From contig NZ_CP130649.1 in assembly GCF_030552895.1 (NCBI RefSeq), positions 806,001 through 870,000 on the forward strand: a stretch of DNA of 64,000 nucleotides, in the 5' to 3' direction. The number at the start of each line of letters is the position of its first letter. Position 1 is the stretch's first letter. The notes beneath the pieces were generated by a model that did no database searches, was not told the origin of the DNA, and saw only the letters and a program-made list of their open reading frames with translations. This document shows, piece after piece, positions 34,879 to 44,880 of the stretch. The translations under genes and the position numbers were made by a program. Source of the stretch: Tatumella ptyseos (GTDB taxonomy: Bacteria > Pseudomonadota > Gammaproteobacteria > Enterobacterales > Enterobacteriaceae).

Positions 34879-35385
34879 ATGAGTGATAAAGTGACCCAGT
34901 TAAGTGAGTTACTCGGGCGCCACCTTTTACAATCTCACTCATCGATCACCACTGCAGAATCTTGTACGGGTGGGGGGATTGCCAAAGCGCTAACTGATAT
35001 CAGTGGCTGCTCCTCGTATTTTGAGGGCAGTTTTGTCACCTATAGTGAACAGAGTAAACAGCGTTTTTTAGGCGTATCGTCCGCAACGCTACACCAATAT
35101 GGTGTCGTCAGTGAAGCCATAGCTAGAGAAATGGCAGAAGGCGCTTGCCAAGCATATTCGGCCAACTATGCGATATCGGTCACAGGTTATGCAGGTCCAG
35201 GCGGTGGAAGCACGGATAAGCCTGTGGGAACGGTGTGCTTTGGATTTGCCTCAGTCACAGAAAAGACTAGCACTCGCCTCTGTCATTTTTCCGGTGATCG
35301 TGAGGCGATTCGCCAACAGGCAGTCGCTTTCGCCCTTGCCACAGCCTTGGAGATATTTTTCAAAATTAAACTTGATACTGTATGA
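34879..35385 (+). CDS. pncC: Nicotinamide-nucleotide amidase PncC (CinA C-terminal domain type)
   Basis: This 168-residue single-domain protein of the CinA C-terminal family hydrolyses NMN to NaMN in pyridine nucleotide recycling. The conserved TTAESCTGGGIAKALTDISG contains the catalytic serine, and YAISVTGYAGPGGGSTDKP the second conserved loop. GAAGGAGAG precedes the ATG. It lies directly upstream of recA, and its stop codon falls inside the recA LexA box, as in E. coli ygaD-recA. Confidence 0.93.
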   Translation: MSDKVTQLSELLGRHLLQSHSSITTAESCTGGGIAKALTDISGCSSYFEGSFVTYSEQSKQRFLGVSSATLHQYGVVSEAIAREMAEGACQAYSANYAISVTGYAGPGGGSTDKPVGTVCFGFASVTEKTSTRLCHFSGDREAIRQQAVAFALATALEIFFKIKLDTV

Positions 35386-35399
35386 CTATACAGTATAAT
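35372..35399 (+). promoter_or_regulatory. recA promoter with consensus LexA (SOS) box
   Basis: A -35 element TTGATA (35372-35377) and a -10 element TATAAT (35394-35399) are separated by 16 bases. The LexA operator at 35376-35395 has the full palindrome TACTGT-N8-ACAGTA and covers the spacer. It closely matches the E. coli recA promoter, so recA is expected to be repressed by LexA and induced by DNA damage. Confidence 0.95.
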
Positions 35400-35410
35400 T
35401 AATCGCGTAG

Positions 35411-36529
<1,119 letters not shown>

Positions 36530-36550
36530 TCTTGTATTCTGACCTGAGTA

Positions 36551-36581
36551 ACGGGAGCCTGCTTATGCGGCTCCCGTTTTT
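36551..36581 (+). terminator. Terminator after recA
   Basis: ACGGGAGCC (36551-36559) and GGCTCCCGT (36569-36577) form a 9-bp stem followed by a T run. It stands between recA and recX, so that recX is made at low level by read-through, as in E. coli. Confidence 0.9.
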
Positions 36582-36612
36582 CGTTATGGGGATTAAATGA
36601 AGAGGACATCAA

Positions 36613-37125
36613 ATGGAGACTAACGTCCAGCAGAAAGAGGTAACCTATACAGAACTGTTGCAGCGCGCTGTATGGCTACTTGGTCAACGTGACCATGGAA
36701 TCGAAGAATTACGGGAAAAGATACGACTAAGCGTGGCAAGGAAGTCATTGCGTGAACCCTCCTACCAGTTTTGGGCAGCCGAAGAGACGTTAGAAAGCGT
36801 TGTGCAATGGTGCCTGGAACAAGGCTATTTAAATGATGAGCGTTTTTGCAAACTATTTATTGTTCAGCGAAGTCGCCGGGGATACGGGCCTCAACGAATC
36901 AGCCTAGATTTGAAACGTAAAAAAATAGACTCTTCGACCATACAGCATGCCTTGCGCCATACCGACGTTGATTGGCAACAATGCACGCAAGAGGCTGCAC
37001 AGAAGAAAGTCGGTCGACATTGGCCAACCAACTATCCAGAAAAGGCAAAATTACAACGTTATCTTTACAGCAGAGGCTTTCACAGCGAAGATATCCGTGC
37101 TGTTTTTGAAAATATTTCCTCGTGA
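36613..37125 (+). CDS. recX: RecA regulator RecX
   Basis: This 170-residue, helix-rich basic protein has the RecX pattern: LLQRAVWLLGQRDHGIEELR at the start, CLEQGYLNDERFCKLFIVQR and SRRGYGPQRISLDLKRKKID. It binds RecA filaments and limits their extension. The gene follows recA and its terminator, the usual position. AGAGGA precedes the ATG. Confidence 0.95.
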   Translation: METNVQQKEVTYTELLQRAVWLLGQRDHGIEELREKIRLSVARKSLREPSYQFWAAEETLESVVQWCLEQGYLNDERFCKLFIVQRSRRGYGPQRISLDLKRKKIDSSTIQHALRHTDVDWQQCTQEAAQKKVGRHWPTNYPEKAKLQRYLYSRGFHSEDIRAVFENISS

Positions 37126-37262
37126 ATAAGATTGAGATTTTACTTCCCGGCAAAGAAAACTTATCTTATTGAGACTTTTAGTTCCCTATCATAAGTCGAC
37201 TGTGAGCATTCCAGTGACCTAGATGTAACGGGACATCTGTTAAGCATGATACCAGGACATTT

Positions 37263-39893
37263 ATGAGCAAGAGTACTGCAGAGATCCGCCAGACGTTTCT
37301 CGATTTTTTCCAAAGCAAAGGCCACCAAATTGTTGCTAGCAGCTCGCTGGTACCAAACAATGACCCAACGTTACTCTTTACTAACGCAGGGATGAATCAG
37401 TTCAAGGATGTGTTCCTCGGTCAAGACAAACGTGATTACTCACGCGCAACCACTTCACAACGCTGTGTCCGCGCCGGGGGGAAACATAACGACCTCGAAA
37501 ACGTTGGCTACACGGCTCGCCACCATACTTTCTTCGAAATGTTGGGTAACTTCAGTTTCGGTGATTACTTCAAACGTGAAGCTATTTCCTTTGCCTGGGA
37601 ACTACTGACCAGCGCGCAATGGTTTAATTTACCTAAAGAACGTTTATGGGTAACTGTTTACGAAACTGATGATGAAGCATGGAATATCTGGGAAAAAGAG
37701 ATAGGTGTACCTGCTGAACGAATTATTCGTATCGGTGATAATAAAGGTAGTGCTTACGCATCAGATAACTTCTGGCAGATGGGCGACACTGGCCCATGCG
37801 GCCCTTGTAGCGAAATTTTTTACGATCATGGCGACCATATCTGGGGTGGTCCTCCAGGTTCTGCAGAAGAGGATGGTGATCGCTACATTGAAATCTGGAA
37901 TATCGTCTTCATGCAGTTTAACCGTCAAGCAGATGGGACTATGCTGCCGTTACCTAAGCCTTCTGTCGATACAGGGATGGGCTTAGAGCGTATCTCTGCG
38001 GTACTGCAACATGTTAACTCTAACTACGATATTGATTTATTCCAAAAACTAATCTCTTCAGTCGCTAACGTGACTGGAACACAAGACCTAACTAATAAAT
38101 CGTTACGCGTCATTGCAGACCATATCCGCTCTTGTGCATTTTTAATTGCCGATGGTGTGGTGCCATCTAACGAGAACCGCGGTTACGTGCTTCGCCGTAT
38201 TATTCGTCGTGCCGTCCGTCATGGAAATATGTTGGGGGCGCAACAAAGTTTCTTCTACAAATTAGTTCAGCCGCTAATCGACGTGATGGGCAGTGCAGGT
38301 GACGAACTTCGCCAACAGCAGCAACACGTAGAGAGTGTACTGAAAGCTGAGGAAGAGCAATTTGCGAAAACCTTAGAGCGTGGCTTAGCACTACTTGATG
38401 AAGAGCTTGCGGCATTAAAAGGCGACACTCTACAAGGTGAAATCGTATTCCGTCTTTACGATACGTTTGGCTTCCCTGCCGATTTAACGGCAGATGTCTG
38501 TCGTGAACGTGATTTGAAAATTGATGAAGCAGGGTTCGAAGCAGCGATGGAAGCCCAACGTCAACGCGCTCGTCAAGCAAGTGGATTCAGTGCTGATTAT
38601 AATGCGCAAATTCGTGTCGAGAAAGATGCTGAATTTAAGGGGTATGATCAGTTATCTTTCCCCGCTACGGTGAGCGAAATCTTTATTGACGGGCAATCCG
38701 TTCAGCAGCTACTTCCTGGGCAATCAGCGGTAGTGATCCTCGATAAAACGCCTTTTTATGGTGAATCGGGCGGTCAAGTCGGCGACACCGGTGTTATCTC
38801 TACTGCGCATGGCGAATTTAAAGTAGAAGATACTCAAAAATATGGGAAGAGCCCAGGTCATTTAGGACACCTCACTGCAGGCGAACTGAAAGTGGGGCAA
38901 CAGGTTAATGCGCAAGTTGATGAAGACAGACGTGCTAAAATCCGCTTGAACCACTCCGCAACCCACCTATTGCATGCGGCGCTTCGCCAAGTGCTTGGGC
39001 CACATGTTGCTCAAAAAGGGTCTCTGGTCAACGATAAATACTTACGTTTTGATTTCTCTCATACCGAAGCAATGAGCGAACTGCAATTACGTCAAGTAAC
39101 GGAAATTGTTAACCAACAAATCCGTTTAAACCTGCCAGTTACAACTGAAATTATGGACATTGAAGAAGCCAAACAAAAAGGGGCGATGGCCTTATTTGGA
39201 GAAAAATATGACCAGCAGGTAAGGGTGTTAACCATGGGCGACTTCTCTGTCGAACTCTGTGGGGGGACTCACGCACAGCGGACCGGTGATATTGGTCTTT
39301 TCGTATTGGATTCAGAGTCGGGTACAGCTGCGGGTGTACGCCGTATTGAAGCCTTCACCGGTGAGCGTGCATTAGAGACGGTATTTGCCGCCCAGGACCA
39401 ACTGACGCAAATAGCACAGCTGATCAAAGCGAATAGCACTAATCTTAATGACAAGGTGAAAGCGCTAGCCGAACATACACGTGTGCTCGAAAAACAAATC
39501 CAGCAACTCAAAGACCAGCAAGCGGCTCAGAAAAGTGCCTCTTTAGCCGATCAAGTCACTGAGATTAATGGTGTAAAAGTACTTGTTAGCGAGCTACCTT
39601 CTATCGATCCTAAGCTTCTACGGACGATGGTTGACGATCTGAAAAATCAATTAGGCTCAGCGGTTATTGTTTTAGGGACAACCAGTGATGATAAAGTTTC
39701 ATTAATCGTTGGTGTCACTAAAGATCTGACAGACCGAGTTAAAGCGGGTGAATTGATTGGACTCATTGCACCAAAAGTTGGGGGCAAAGGGGGCGGTCGA
39801 CCGGATATGGCACAGGCAGGCGGTAATCAACCTGATGCGTTAACGGCTACGCTGGCTGAAGTTCCTGAAATTATTTGTAATAAATTACAGTAA
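37263..39893 (+). CDS. alaS: Alanine--tRNA ligase
   Basis: This 876-residue enzyme charges tRNA-Ala. The class II catalytic core (about 1-460) has [20 protein letters not shown] and the [19 protein letters not shown] segment in parts; the editing domain carries [15 protein letters not shown] and the zinc-binding [14 protein letters not shown]. The C-terminal C-Ala domain includes [17 protein letters not shown]. The length equals that of the E. coli enzyme. The gene order recX-alaS-csrA is standard. Confidence 0.99.
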   Translation: MSKSTAEIRQTFLDFFQSKGHQIVASSSLVPNNDPTLLFTNAGMNQFKDVFLGQDKRDYSRATTSQRCVRAGGKHNDLENVGYTARHHTFFEMLGNFSFGDYFKREAISFAWELLTSAQWFNLPKERLWVTVYETDDEAWNIWEKEIGVPAERIIRIGDNKGSAYASDNFWQMGDTGPCGPCSEIFYDHGDHIWGGPPGSAEEDGDRYIEIWNIVFMQFNRQADGTMLPLPKPSVDTGMGLERISAVLQHVNSNYDIDLFQKLISSVANVTGTQDLTNKSLRVIADHIRSCAFLIADGVVPSNENRGYVLRRIIRRAVRHGNMLGAQQSFFYKLVQPLIDVMGSAGDELRQQQQHVESVLKAEEEQFAKTLERGLALLDEELAALKGDTLQGEIVFRLYDTFGFPADLTADVCRERDLKIDEAGFEAAMEAQRQRARQASGFSADYNAQIRVEKDAEFKGYDQLSFPATVSEIFIDGQSVQQLLPGQSAVVILDKTPFYGESGGQVGDTGVISTAHGEFKVEDTQKYGKSPGHLGHLTAGELKVGQQVNAQVDEDRRAKIRLNHSATHLLHAALRQVLGPHVAQKGSLVNDKYLRFDFSHTEAMSELQLRQVTEIVNQQIRLNLPVTTEIMDIEEAKQKGAMALFGEKYDQQVRVLTMGDFSVELCGGTHAQRTGDIGLFVLDSESGTAAGVRRIEAFTGERALETVFAAQDQLTQIAQLIKANSTNLNDKVKALAEHTRVLEKQIQQLKDQQAAQKSASLADQVTEINGVKVLVSELPSIDPKLLRTMVDDLKNQLGSAVIVLGTTSDDKVSLIVGVTKDLTDRVKAGELIGLIAPKVGGKGGGRPDMAQAGGNQPDALTATLAEVPEIICNKLQ

Positions 39894-39914
39894 GTTAACA
39901 AGGTTTTACTTTTA

Positions 39915-39935
39915 GCCCAACAGCTACTGTTGGGC
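39915..39935 (+). terminator. Hairpin after alaS
   Basis: GCCCAACAG pairs with CTGTTGGGC across a 3-base loop, 22 bases after the alaS stop. It is followed by ATATTG rather than a T run, so termination is uncertain. Confidence 0.5.
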
Positions 39936-40134
39936 ATATTGTAAAATCATTTAATGAATCTCTTGAGAAAGTCAGGTAAGAACTGCGTATTTCGGCTAAA
40001 CTATTATTTAGCATGAGTAATCAGGGATAGAATGAATTTTATTAATAAAATACTGTCCTAATTATTTAGTGTATTCGATGGATGTGCCGGGTTGCGCAGA
40101 GACCCGACTCTTTTAATCTTTCAAGGAGCAAAGA

Positions 40135-40320
40135 ATGCTTATTCTAACTCGTCGAGTTGGTGAAACCCTCATGATTGGTGATGAGGTTACAGTGACAGTA
40201 CTCGGTGTCAAAGGGAACCAAGTGAGAATTGGTGTTAATGCACCTAAAGAGGTTTCGGTGCATCGTGAAGAGATTTATCAACGCATCCAAGCTGAGAAAA
40301 CTCAGGATCCTGAGTATTAA
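40135..40320 (+). CDS. csrA: Carbon storage regulator CsrA
   Basis: This 61-residue RNA-binding translational regulator has the standard sequence [20 protein letters not shown] followed by [20 protein letters not shown], and the RNA-contacting R44-type residue in VHREEIY. It binds GGA motifs in mRNA leaders and controls metabolism, motility, biofilm and often T6SS genes. AAGGAGC precedes the ATG. The preceding 240 bases hold its promoters but no gene. Confidence 0.99.
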   Translation: MLILTRRVGETLMIGDEVTVTVLGVKGNQVRIGVNAPKEVSVHREEIYQRIQAEKTQDPEY

Positions 40321-40352
40321 TTTATCTGCACTCACCAGGGGCAGGTTATAAG

Positions 40353-40391
40353 ACGGCTGTAAAACATCATTGTGTTTGCAGCCGTTTTTTT
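40353..40391 (+). terminator. Terminator after csrA
   Basis: ACGGCTG (40353-40359) pairs with CAGCCGT (40379-40385); the pairing extends inward through an A-rich/T-rich arm, and a run of T residues follows. Confidence 0.9.
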
Positions 40392-40473
40392 ATGCATTAT
40401 AAAAGAAAAACGTCGAGTAAATGCGCTAATTGCTGCGGTTTTGTGCAAACAAACAATCTTCTCGAAAAAGTGT

Positions 40474-40501
40474 TTGACTTATAAGTCGGGGAAAGTAATA
40501 T
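40474..40501 (+). promoter_or_regulatory. Promoter of the tRNA-Ser/tRNA-Arg operon
   Basis: TTGACT (40474-40479) and TAATAT (40496-40501) are separated by 16 bases, with a GC-rich GTGCGCC discriminator after the -10. That is the layout of a stringently controlled stable-RNA promoter. Confidence 0.75.
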
Positions 40502-40565
40502 GTGCGCCAACGCAGCAACGAACGGCAACGTAAGTTTCCTTAGATGCTAAGTTAAGAAGTAAATT

Positions 40566-40658
40566 GGTGAGGTGGCCGAGAGGCTGAAGGCGCTCCCCTG
40601 CTAAGGGAGTATGCGGTCAAAAGCTGCATCGAGGGTTCGAATCCCTCCCTCACCGCCA
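40566..40658 (+). tRNA. serV: tRNA-Ser (anticodon GCT)
   Basis: This 93-base tRNA has the long variable arm of class II tRNAs, the GGTTCGAATCC T-arm and an encoded CCA end. The anticodon GCT is at 40600-40602. It heads a five-tRNA operon in the same place as E. coli serV, between csrA and gshA. Confidence 0.97.
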
Positions 40659-40663
40659 TTTAC

Positions 40664-40740
40664 GCATCCGTAGCTCAGCTGGATAGAGTACTCGGCTACG
40701 AACCGAGCGGTCGGAGGTTCGAATCCTCCCGGATGCACCA
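40664..40740 (+). tRNA. argV: tRNA-Arg (anticodon ACG), copy 1
   Basis: This 77-base tRNA has an encoded CCA and an ACG anticodon in the CTACGAA loop, to be edited to ICG. It is the first of four copies that appear identical, matching the E. coli argV-argY-argZ-argQ cluster; which copy corresponds to which E. coli name is by order only. Confidence 0.97.
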
Positions 40741-40802
40741 TAATGGTTGTTACACGCTTCTTTGGTAAGTTTGTTACCTGTCAGTTACAAGAATTCTGCA
40801 AT

Positions 40803-40879
40803 GCATCCGTAGCTCAGCTGGATAGAGTACTCGGCTACGAACCGAGCGGTCGGAGGTTCGAATCCTCCCGGATGCACCA
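40803..40879 (+). tRNA. argY: tRNA-Arg (anticodon ACG), copy 2
   Basis: Second copy of the same 77-base sequence, 62 bases after copy 1. Confidence 0.97.
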
Positions 40880-40928
40880 TTACTCATGTAGTTCCCCAGG
40901 CTATAACTCGCATTACCCCCTTTACTCT

Positions 40929-41005
40929 GCATCCGTAGCTCAGCTGGATAGAGTACTCGGCTACGAACCGAGCGGTCGGAGGTTCGAATCCTCCCGGATG
41001 CACCA
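40929..41005 (+). tRNA. argZ: tRNA-Arg (anticodon ACG), copy 3
   Basis: Third copy of the same 77-base sequence, 49 bases after copy 2. The preceding spacer ends TTTACTCT. Confidence 0.97.
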
Positions 41006-41049
41006 TACTCGTTGTAAATTTAGTACTACCCCGTTTTACCCCATACTCT

Positions 41050-41126
41050 GCATCCGTAGCTCAGCTGGATAGAGTACTCGGCTACGAACCGAGCGGTCGG
41101 AGGTTCGAATCCTCCCGGATGCACCA
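41050..41126 (+). tRNA. argQ: tRNA-Arg (anticodon ACG), copy 4
   Basis: Fourth copy of the same 77-base sequence, 44 bases after copy 3. The spacers before copies 3 and 4 share a TACCCC/ACTCT stretch, a trace of tandem duplication that included spacer DNA. Confidence 0.97.
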
Positions 41127-41314
41127 TTTGCTTATCTTCATCTTCCCTAAAGCTATAATCTTTATTAAATAATTCAATTGTTCTGCGTTAAGATAGCTTT
41201 TTACAGTCATAGCATCTAAGGTTTACTCATGTCCGCGACAATTGGCTGACAATCGGCTAGAGTACTGTCTGACTAATGATTGAATTACAAAGACTTTCAC
41301 CAAGGGAGGTGTCA

Positions 41315-42877
41315 GTGTTACCTGACGTTACTAACGCGTTACGCTGGCTACAACAACAGCCACAGCTCTTAACCGGGATTGGACGAGGCATCGAGCGGGA
41401 ATCGCTACGAGTTCGGGCTGACGGCTCATTATCAGAACAAGGCCATCCTAAAGCGCTTGGATCAGCACTGACCCACGATTGGATAATCACTGATTTCGCT
41501 GAATCATTAATGGAATTTGTTACTCCTGTCGATCGCGATATCCCGCATCTGTTGACCTTTCTGCGTGATTTGCACCGGCATGTTGCGAAAAATATTGGTG
41601 ATGAGAGACTCTGGCCGTTCAGTATTCCAGGCACGATCACTGATACGGAAACTATCGCATTAGCCGACTATGGTTCATCTAATCTCGGCACAATGAAGCA
41701 TATTTACCGCCAAGGCCTCAAACACCGTTATGGCTCGCTGATGCAAGTTATTTCAGGCATTCACTATAACTTCTCCTTACCTACTGCTTTTTGGGAAGCG
41801 AGAGCTCTGGCCGATAACGATATTCGCCCTGTGCATGAAATCGCTTCTGAGGGCTATTTGCGGCTTATTCGTAACTATTATCGCTTTGGTTGGATAATTC
41901 CATATCTGTTTGGCGCTTCACCTGCTGTCTGCGAAAGCTTTTTAGGAGACAACCCCGTAGCCAAGGAGATGGAAAGCGATGGACAAGGGGCTCGTTGGTT
42001 CCCTTACGCAACATCGTTACGTCTTAGCGACCTGGGTTATACCAATAAGTCACAAAGCGGTTTGGAAATCTCTTTTAACTCCCTCGATAACTATGTCTCG
42101 GGCCTAAAAAAAGCCATTGCAACGCCTTCAGAAGCTTATGAGAAGATGGGATTATTTGACGCTCAACAGCGCCGTATCCAACTGAATACCAATGTCTTGC
42201 AAATTGAGAACGAACTTTATGCTCCTATCCGGCCCAAGCGTGTTATCCGTCGAGGGGAAGCCCCTTCGGATGCATTGAAGCGTGGAGGAATTGAGTATAT
42301 TGAAGTACGCTCATTGGATATTAATCCTTTCTCTGCTACCGGCATTAGCGAAGAGCAGGTACGTTTTCTGGATTTATTCTTAATTTGGTGTGCATTGATC
42401 GAGTCGCCTGAAATGGATCAAGCACAGCTAAGCTTTGTCAAAGGCAATTGGAACACCGTCGTGTTAGAAGGGCGTAAGCCAGGCCTGACACTGCAAGCGG
42501 AGTGTGGGAAGCAGGATTTCACGCTGCAGGAGGCTGGATTAGCACTATTTGAGGGATTAACCTCAATTGCGAAAATTCTGGATCAGGGAACGGATTCAGC
42601 TTATCAGACGACTTGCCAGACATTACGTGGCATGATTACTGATCCTGAAATGACTTACTCAGGCAAAATCTTAAGTGTTATTAAACAAGAAGGGTTTATC
42701 GGTAGTGGGATAGCCTTGGCAGAGAACTACCGTCAAACGTTACTACAAGAACCTTTGGAAATCTTGAACGAAGCTATCTTCGCAGAGAAGGCTGAAGAGT
42801 CGATCGTTGAACAGCAGAATATTGAAGCTAACGATACGCTCTCGTTTGAAGAATATCTTGCTTCTCGTAAGGGTTAG
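41315..42877 (+). CDS. gshA: Glutamate--cysteine ligase
   Basis: This enzyme of about 520 residues catalyses the first step of glutathione synthesis. I chose the GTG at 41315 because AAGGGAGGT is placed 5 bases before it, and the product (LPDVTNALRWLQQQPQLL after the initiator) then lines up with E. coli GshA; an ATG at 41276 would add 13 residues. Conserved parts include GIGRGIERESLRVRADG, TDFAESLMEFVTPV and the IEYIEVRSLDINPFSATGIS region. It lies between the tRNA cluster and micA-luxS. The yqaA/yqaB genes found here in E. coli are absent. Confidence 0.96.
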   Translation: MLPDVTNALRWLQQQPQLLTGIGRGIERESLRVRADGSLSEQGHPKALGSALTHDWIITDFAESLMEFVTPVDRDIPHLLTFLRDLHRHVAKNIGDERLWPFSIPGTITDTETIALADYGSSNLGTMKHIYRQGLKHRYGSLMQVISGIHYNFSLPTAFWEARALADNDIRPVHEIASEGYLRLIRNYYRFGWIIPYLFGASPAVCESFLGDNPVAKEMESDGQGARWFPYATSLRLSDLGYTNKSQSGLEISFNSLDNYVSGLKKAIATPSEAYEKMGLFDAQQRRIQLNTNVLQIENELYAPIRPKRVIRRGEAPSDALKRGGIEYIEVRSLDINPFSATGISEEQVRFLDLFLIWCALIESPEMDQAQLSFVKGNWNTVVLEGRKPGLTLQAECGKQDFTLQEAGLALFEGLTSIAKILDQGTDSAYQTTCQTLRGMITDPEMTYSGKILSVIKQEGFIGSGIALAENYRQTLLQEPLEILNEAIFAEKAEESIVEQQNIEANDTLSFEEYLASRKG

Positions 42878-42893
42878 CCGAAAAGCAGACAAG

Positions 42894-42964
42894 AAAAAGG
42901 CCACTTCATTGTGGCCGAATAACATCTTAGTTGTCAGGATGATGATAACAAATGCGCGTCTTTC
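42894..42964 (-). ncRNA. micA: MicA small regulatory RNA
   Basis: Read leftward from 42964, the RNA starts GAAAGACGCGCATTTGTTAT, the same 5' end as E. coli MicA, and continues CATCATCC. This is the seed that pairs with the ompA leader. It ends in a Rho-independent terminator, GGCCAC loop GTGGCC followed by five T residues (42894-42902 on this strand). Length is about 71 bases. The position between gshA and luxS, antisense to them, is the same as in other enterobacteria. MicA acts with Hfq to repress ompA and other outer-membrane protein mRNAs; the unique central part differs from E. coli. Confidence 0.95.
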
Positions 42965-42970
42965 ATAAAT

Positions 42971-42998
42971 TAAGACGTCGTGAATTGTAAAAAGTTCA
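42971..42998 (-). promoter_or_regulatory. Sigma-E promoter of micA
   Basis: On the minus strand TGAACTTTT (with -35 core GAACTT at 42997-42992) is followed after 15 bases by GTCTTA (42976-42971), then 6 bases to the MicA 5' end. This matches the sigma-E consensus (GGAACTT and GTCTAA-type), as expected for this envelope-stress sRNA. Confidence 0.8.
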
Positions 42999-43031
42999 TC
43001 AAATCGAAAATTTTTTTTAGCGAGGTGAAAT

Positions 43032-43547
43032 ATGCCGTTATTGGATAGCTTTACAGTAGACCACACCCGTATGGCTGCGCCAGCAGTACGTGTGGCAAAA
43101 ACCATGAATACTCCACATGGCGATACCATCACCGTATTCGATCTTCGTTTCTGTATTCCTAACAAAGAAGTCATGCCAGAACGCGGTATCCATACGTTAG
43201 AACATCTGTTTGCAGGCTTTATGCGTAATCATCTAAACGGTGATGGTGTAGAGATTATCGATATTTCGCCAATGGGATGCCGTACTGGTTTCTATATGAG
43301 CCTTATCGGTACACCAGCAGAGCAGCGCGTGGCGACTGCCTGGAAAGCTGCCATGGAAGATGTGCTGAAGGTTCAGGACCAAAAGAAAATTCCTGAATTG
43401 AACGAGTACCAATGCGGAACCTATGAAATGCACTCGCTGAGCGAAGCGCAAGATATTGCCCGCCATATCATTTCTCATGATGTGCGTGTCAATCATAACC
43501 AAGAATTAGAGCTTCCTCCAGAAACACTGAAAGAGTTAGAAATCTAA
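43032..43547 (+). CDS. luxS: S-ribosylhomocysteine lyase LuxS
   Basis: This 171-residue metalloenzyme splits S-ribosylhomocysteine into homocysteine and DPD, the precursor of autoinducer 2. The metal ligands are intact: HTLEH (His54 and His58) and the cysteine in [12 protein letters not shown], with the catalytic cysteine in [19 protein letters not shown] precedes the ATG. The length equals that of E. coli LuxS. Confidence 0.98.
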   Translation: MPLLDSFTVDHTRMAAPAVRVAKTMNTPHGDTITVFDLRFCIPNKEVMPERGIHTLEHLFAGFMRNHLNGDGVEIIDISPMGCRTGFYMSLIGTPAEQRVATAWKAAMEDVLKVQDQKKIPELNEYQCGTYEMHSLSEAQDIARHIISHDVRVNHNQELELPPETLKELEI

Positions 43548-43577
43548 CGCTTTTCAAGCTTAGCATTCAGTGATGAG

Positions 43578-43611
43578 CCGCGATCGGGAGCTACCGACTC
43601 GCGGTTTTTTT
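43578..43611 (+). terminator. Terminator after luxS
   Basis: CCGCGA (43578-43583) pairs with TCGCGG (43599-43604), and an inner TCGG/CCGA pairing extends the stem; seven T residues follow. Confidence 0.85.
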
Positions 43612-43810
43612 AATGATGCTCATAAACGGTGAAAATAACTATTATATGAGTTGTGAGTAGCCTGCTTAATATGCTTTGTAGACGAAAACGTGCAAGGCAT
43701 GCACTGATCTCTGGCGTTACCAACACTTGTGGAGCACAAGGATGTTTACTGAATGATGATTTCCTCGCCTATACCCTCTTATTCGCCGAATCCTTATTTA
43801 CTGTGGTGTA

Positions 43811-44341
43811 ATGGTTATCTCACAAATGAGTTTGTGCTCTGCTGCGCGAGCCGCTACTGCACAGTGCGCAGAAATAAAATTCAGCTTGAGCCTGCAGGCT
43901 TCATTTGAGCGCCAAGCATGTGATGCCAGACTAACCTTACATAATGCTAGCCCTTTACCTCTGACCGACGTTAAGGTCGAATTACGCTTCTTAGATACGC
44001 AATTACAACCCGTTCTGGCTTCGATAGAAAGTGTATCAAGCCAGGCGAGTTTTTTATTAGTTGCTTGCTCCGACGACGGGTTTATCTACGGTTACGGCTC
44101 AGCACGTGGAGATGCGGCATTGGCAATTAATTCCGACCAAAAGGGCGCGGTGAGTGCCACGACGCGTGACTATCTGGCAGCAAAAGTCAGCTATATCCAA
44201 GGTGAAAGCCGAGAAGAGTTTGACATCCAGCCAATTACTATCGTGGTGAAGCCGCTGAAAATAATATTAATATTTGGACTGCGAAAGATAGGCATTAACT
44301 TGGTACTACGCCAGAAAAAGTGCACAATTCAATACTGCTAA
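43811..44341 (+). pseudogene. Remnant of a large surface/secreted polymorphic-toxin-type protein
   Basis: A 176-codon open frame (43811-44341) shows an immunoglobulin-like segment, LTLHNASPLPLTDVKVELRF, then TTRDYLAAKVSYIQGESREE and IQPITIVVKPL. I associate this type of repeat domain with very large secreted or polymorphic-toxin proteins, but I am not sure of the family. The frame has no signal peptide or convincing ribosome-binding site and loses sense after VVKPL: the last 25 codons (GLRKIGINLVLRQKK) read as out-of-frame sequence. The neighbouring pieces downstream continue the theme in other frames. I read it as an internal fragment of a decayed gene. Confidence 0.55.
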
Positions 44342-44540
44342 TATACATAATGTAAGGGGGCTAGTTAAGGAAGCATTAACTTCACCGAATGCTAAATTTA
44401 TGGTTAATAATGAAGATAATTCTCTCAGGGTGGTCGCTGATATGGGTAGAGTAATTGGGACTTAAAAACAGATATCTATCAGGATTTCAATCGTGAGCGA
44501 CGGTAAAATAGGGAATGCATTTCCTATCAATCATCATTAG
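44292..44540 (+). pseudogene. Decayed toxin C-terminus (polymorphic-toxin/CdiA-CT style tail)
   Basis: In a different frame from the preceding fragment, 44292-44465 reads YYARKSAQFNTANIHNVRGL, then VKEALTSPNAKFMVNN and SLRVVADMGRVIGT, followed by an in-frame TAA (44463-44465), then VSDGKIGNAFPINHH and TAG at 44538-44540. This is the look of the C-terminal end of polymorphic-toxin nuclease-type modules, where RVIGT is followed by a charged segment and a final DGKI.TAFP strand. A third frame upstream (ENNINIWTAKDRH at about 44257-44295) adds another piece. At least two frameshifts and one stop break the gene. Confidence 0.6.
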
Positions 44541-44557
44541 TTAAGGATTACAATAAT

Positions 44558-44880
44558 ATGTATATAGGGGAGTTTAACCCTACTAATCAGATTTATTGCG
44601 AAGTCGATGGATGCGTTAATAATCTCTAAAGGCAATGAATATATTTTTTTTCAGAGGAAAATATCCTACTATTAGAATTTGTAAAAGCCTTAAATGCTTG
44701 GGGTAAGCAACCTGATCCAAACTTTTAGTATTACTCAATCGATTATGAGGAAGGGTCAACCGTTTATTTCAGACATGCAACCTCACAAAGTTGTTGTGTA
44801 GGAGCGGTTTGGCTGGAAGGTTTTTTACTATAAGTTTTGAAAGTGTAGAGTTAATATTGACGGGTGATGGTTTTGTTTGA
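44558..44880 (+). pseudogene. Decayed immunity-like gene
   Basis: An ATG at 44558 with AAGGA upstream opens MYIGEFNPTNQIYCEVDGCV, then meets TAA (44627) and TGA (44636). The same frame resumes with FFSEENILLLEFVKALNAWG, breaks at TAG (44726) and resumes with YYSIDYEEGSTVYFRHATSQ and VGAVWLEG. A missing T in the run at 44821-44826 shifts the last part, SFESVELILTGDGF, to another frame. The small acidic protein directly downstream of a toxin-like tail is what an immunity gene should look like. I do not know the family. At least three stops and one or more frameshifts make it non-functional. Confidence 0.6.

Noticed and set aside
40743..41072. A 109-codon open frame with a repeated [17 protein letters not shown] segment
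   Set aside because: It is a translation of the tRNA-Arg copies and their spacers, a well-known spurious frame over tandem tRNA-Arg genes.
40664..41126. Regularly spaced 77-base repeats resembling a CRISPR array
   Set aside because: The repeats are complete tRNA-Arg genes with cloverleaf pairing and CCA ends, and the spacers are irregular. No cas gene is near.
42743..43174. A leftward 143-codon frame between gshA and luxS
   Set aside because: It overlaps both genes and is crossed by MicA and its promoter; it has no protein-family look.
43548..43810. Possible gene between luxS and the toxin remnant
   Set aside because: Apart from the luxS terminator I see no coding pattern in any frame.
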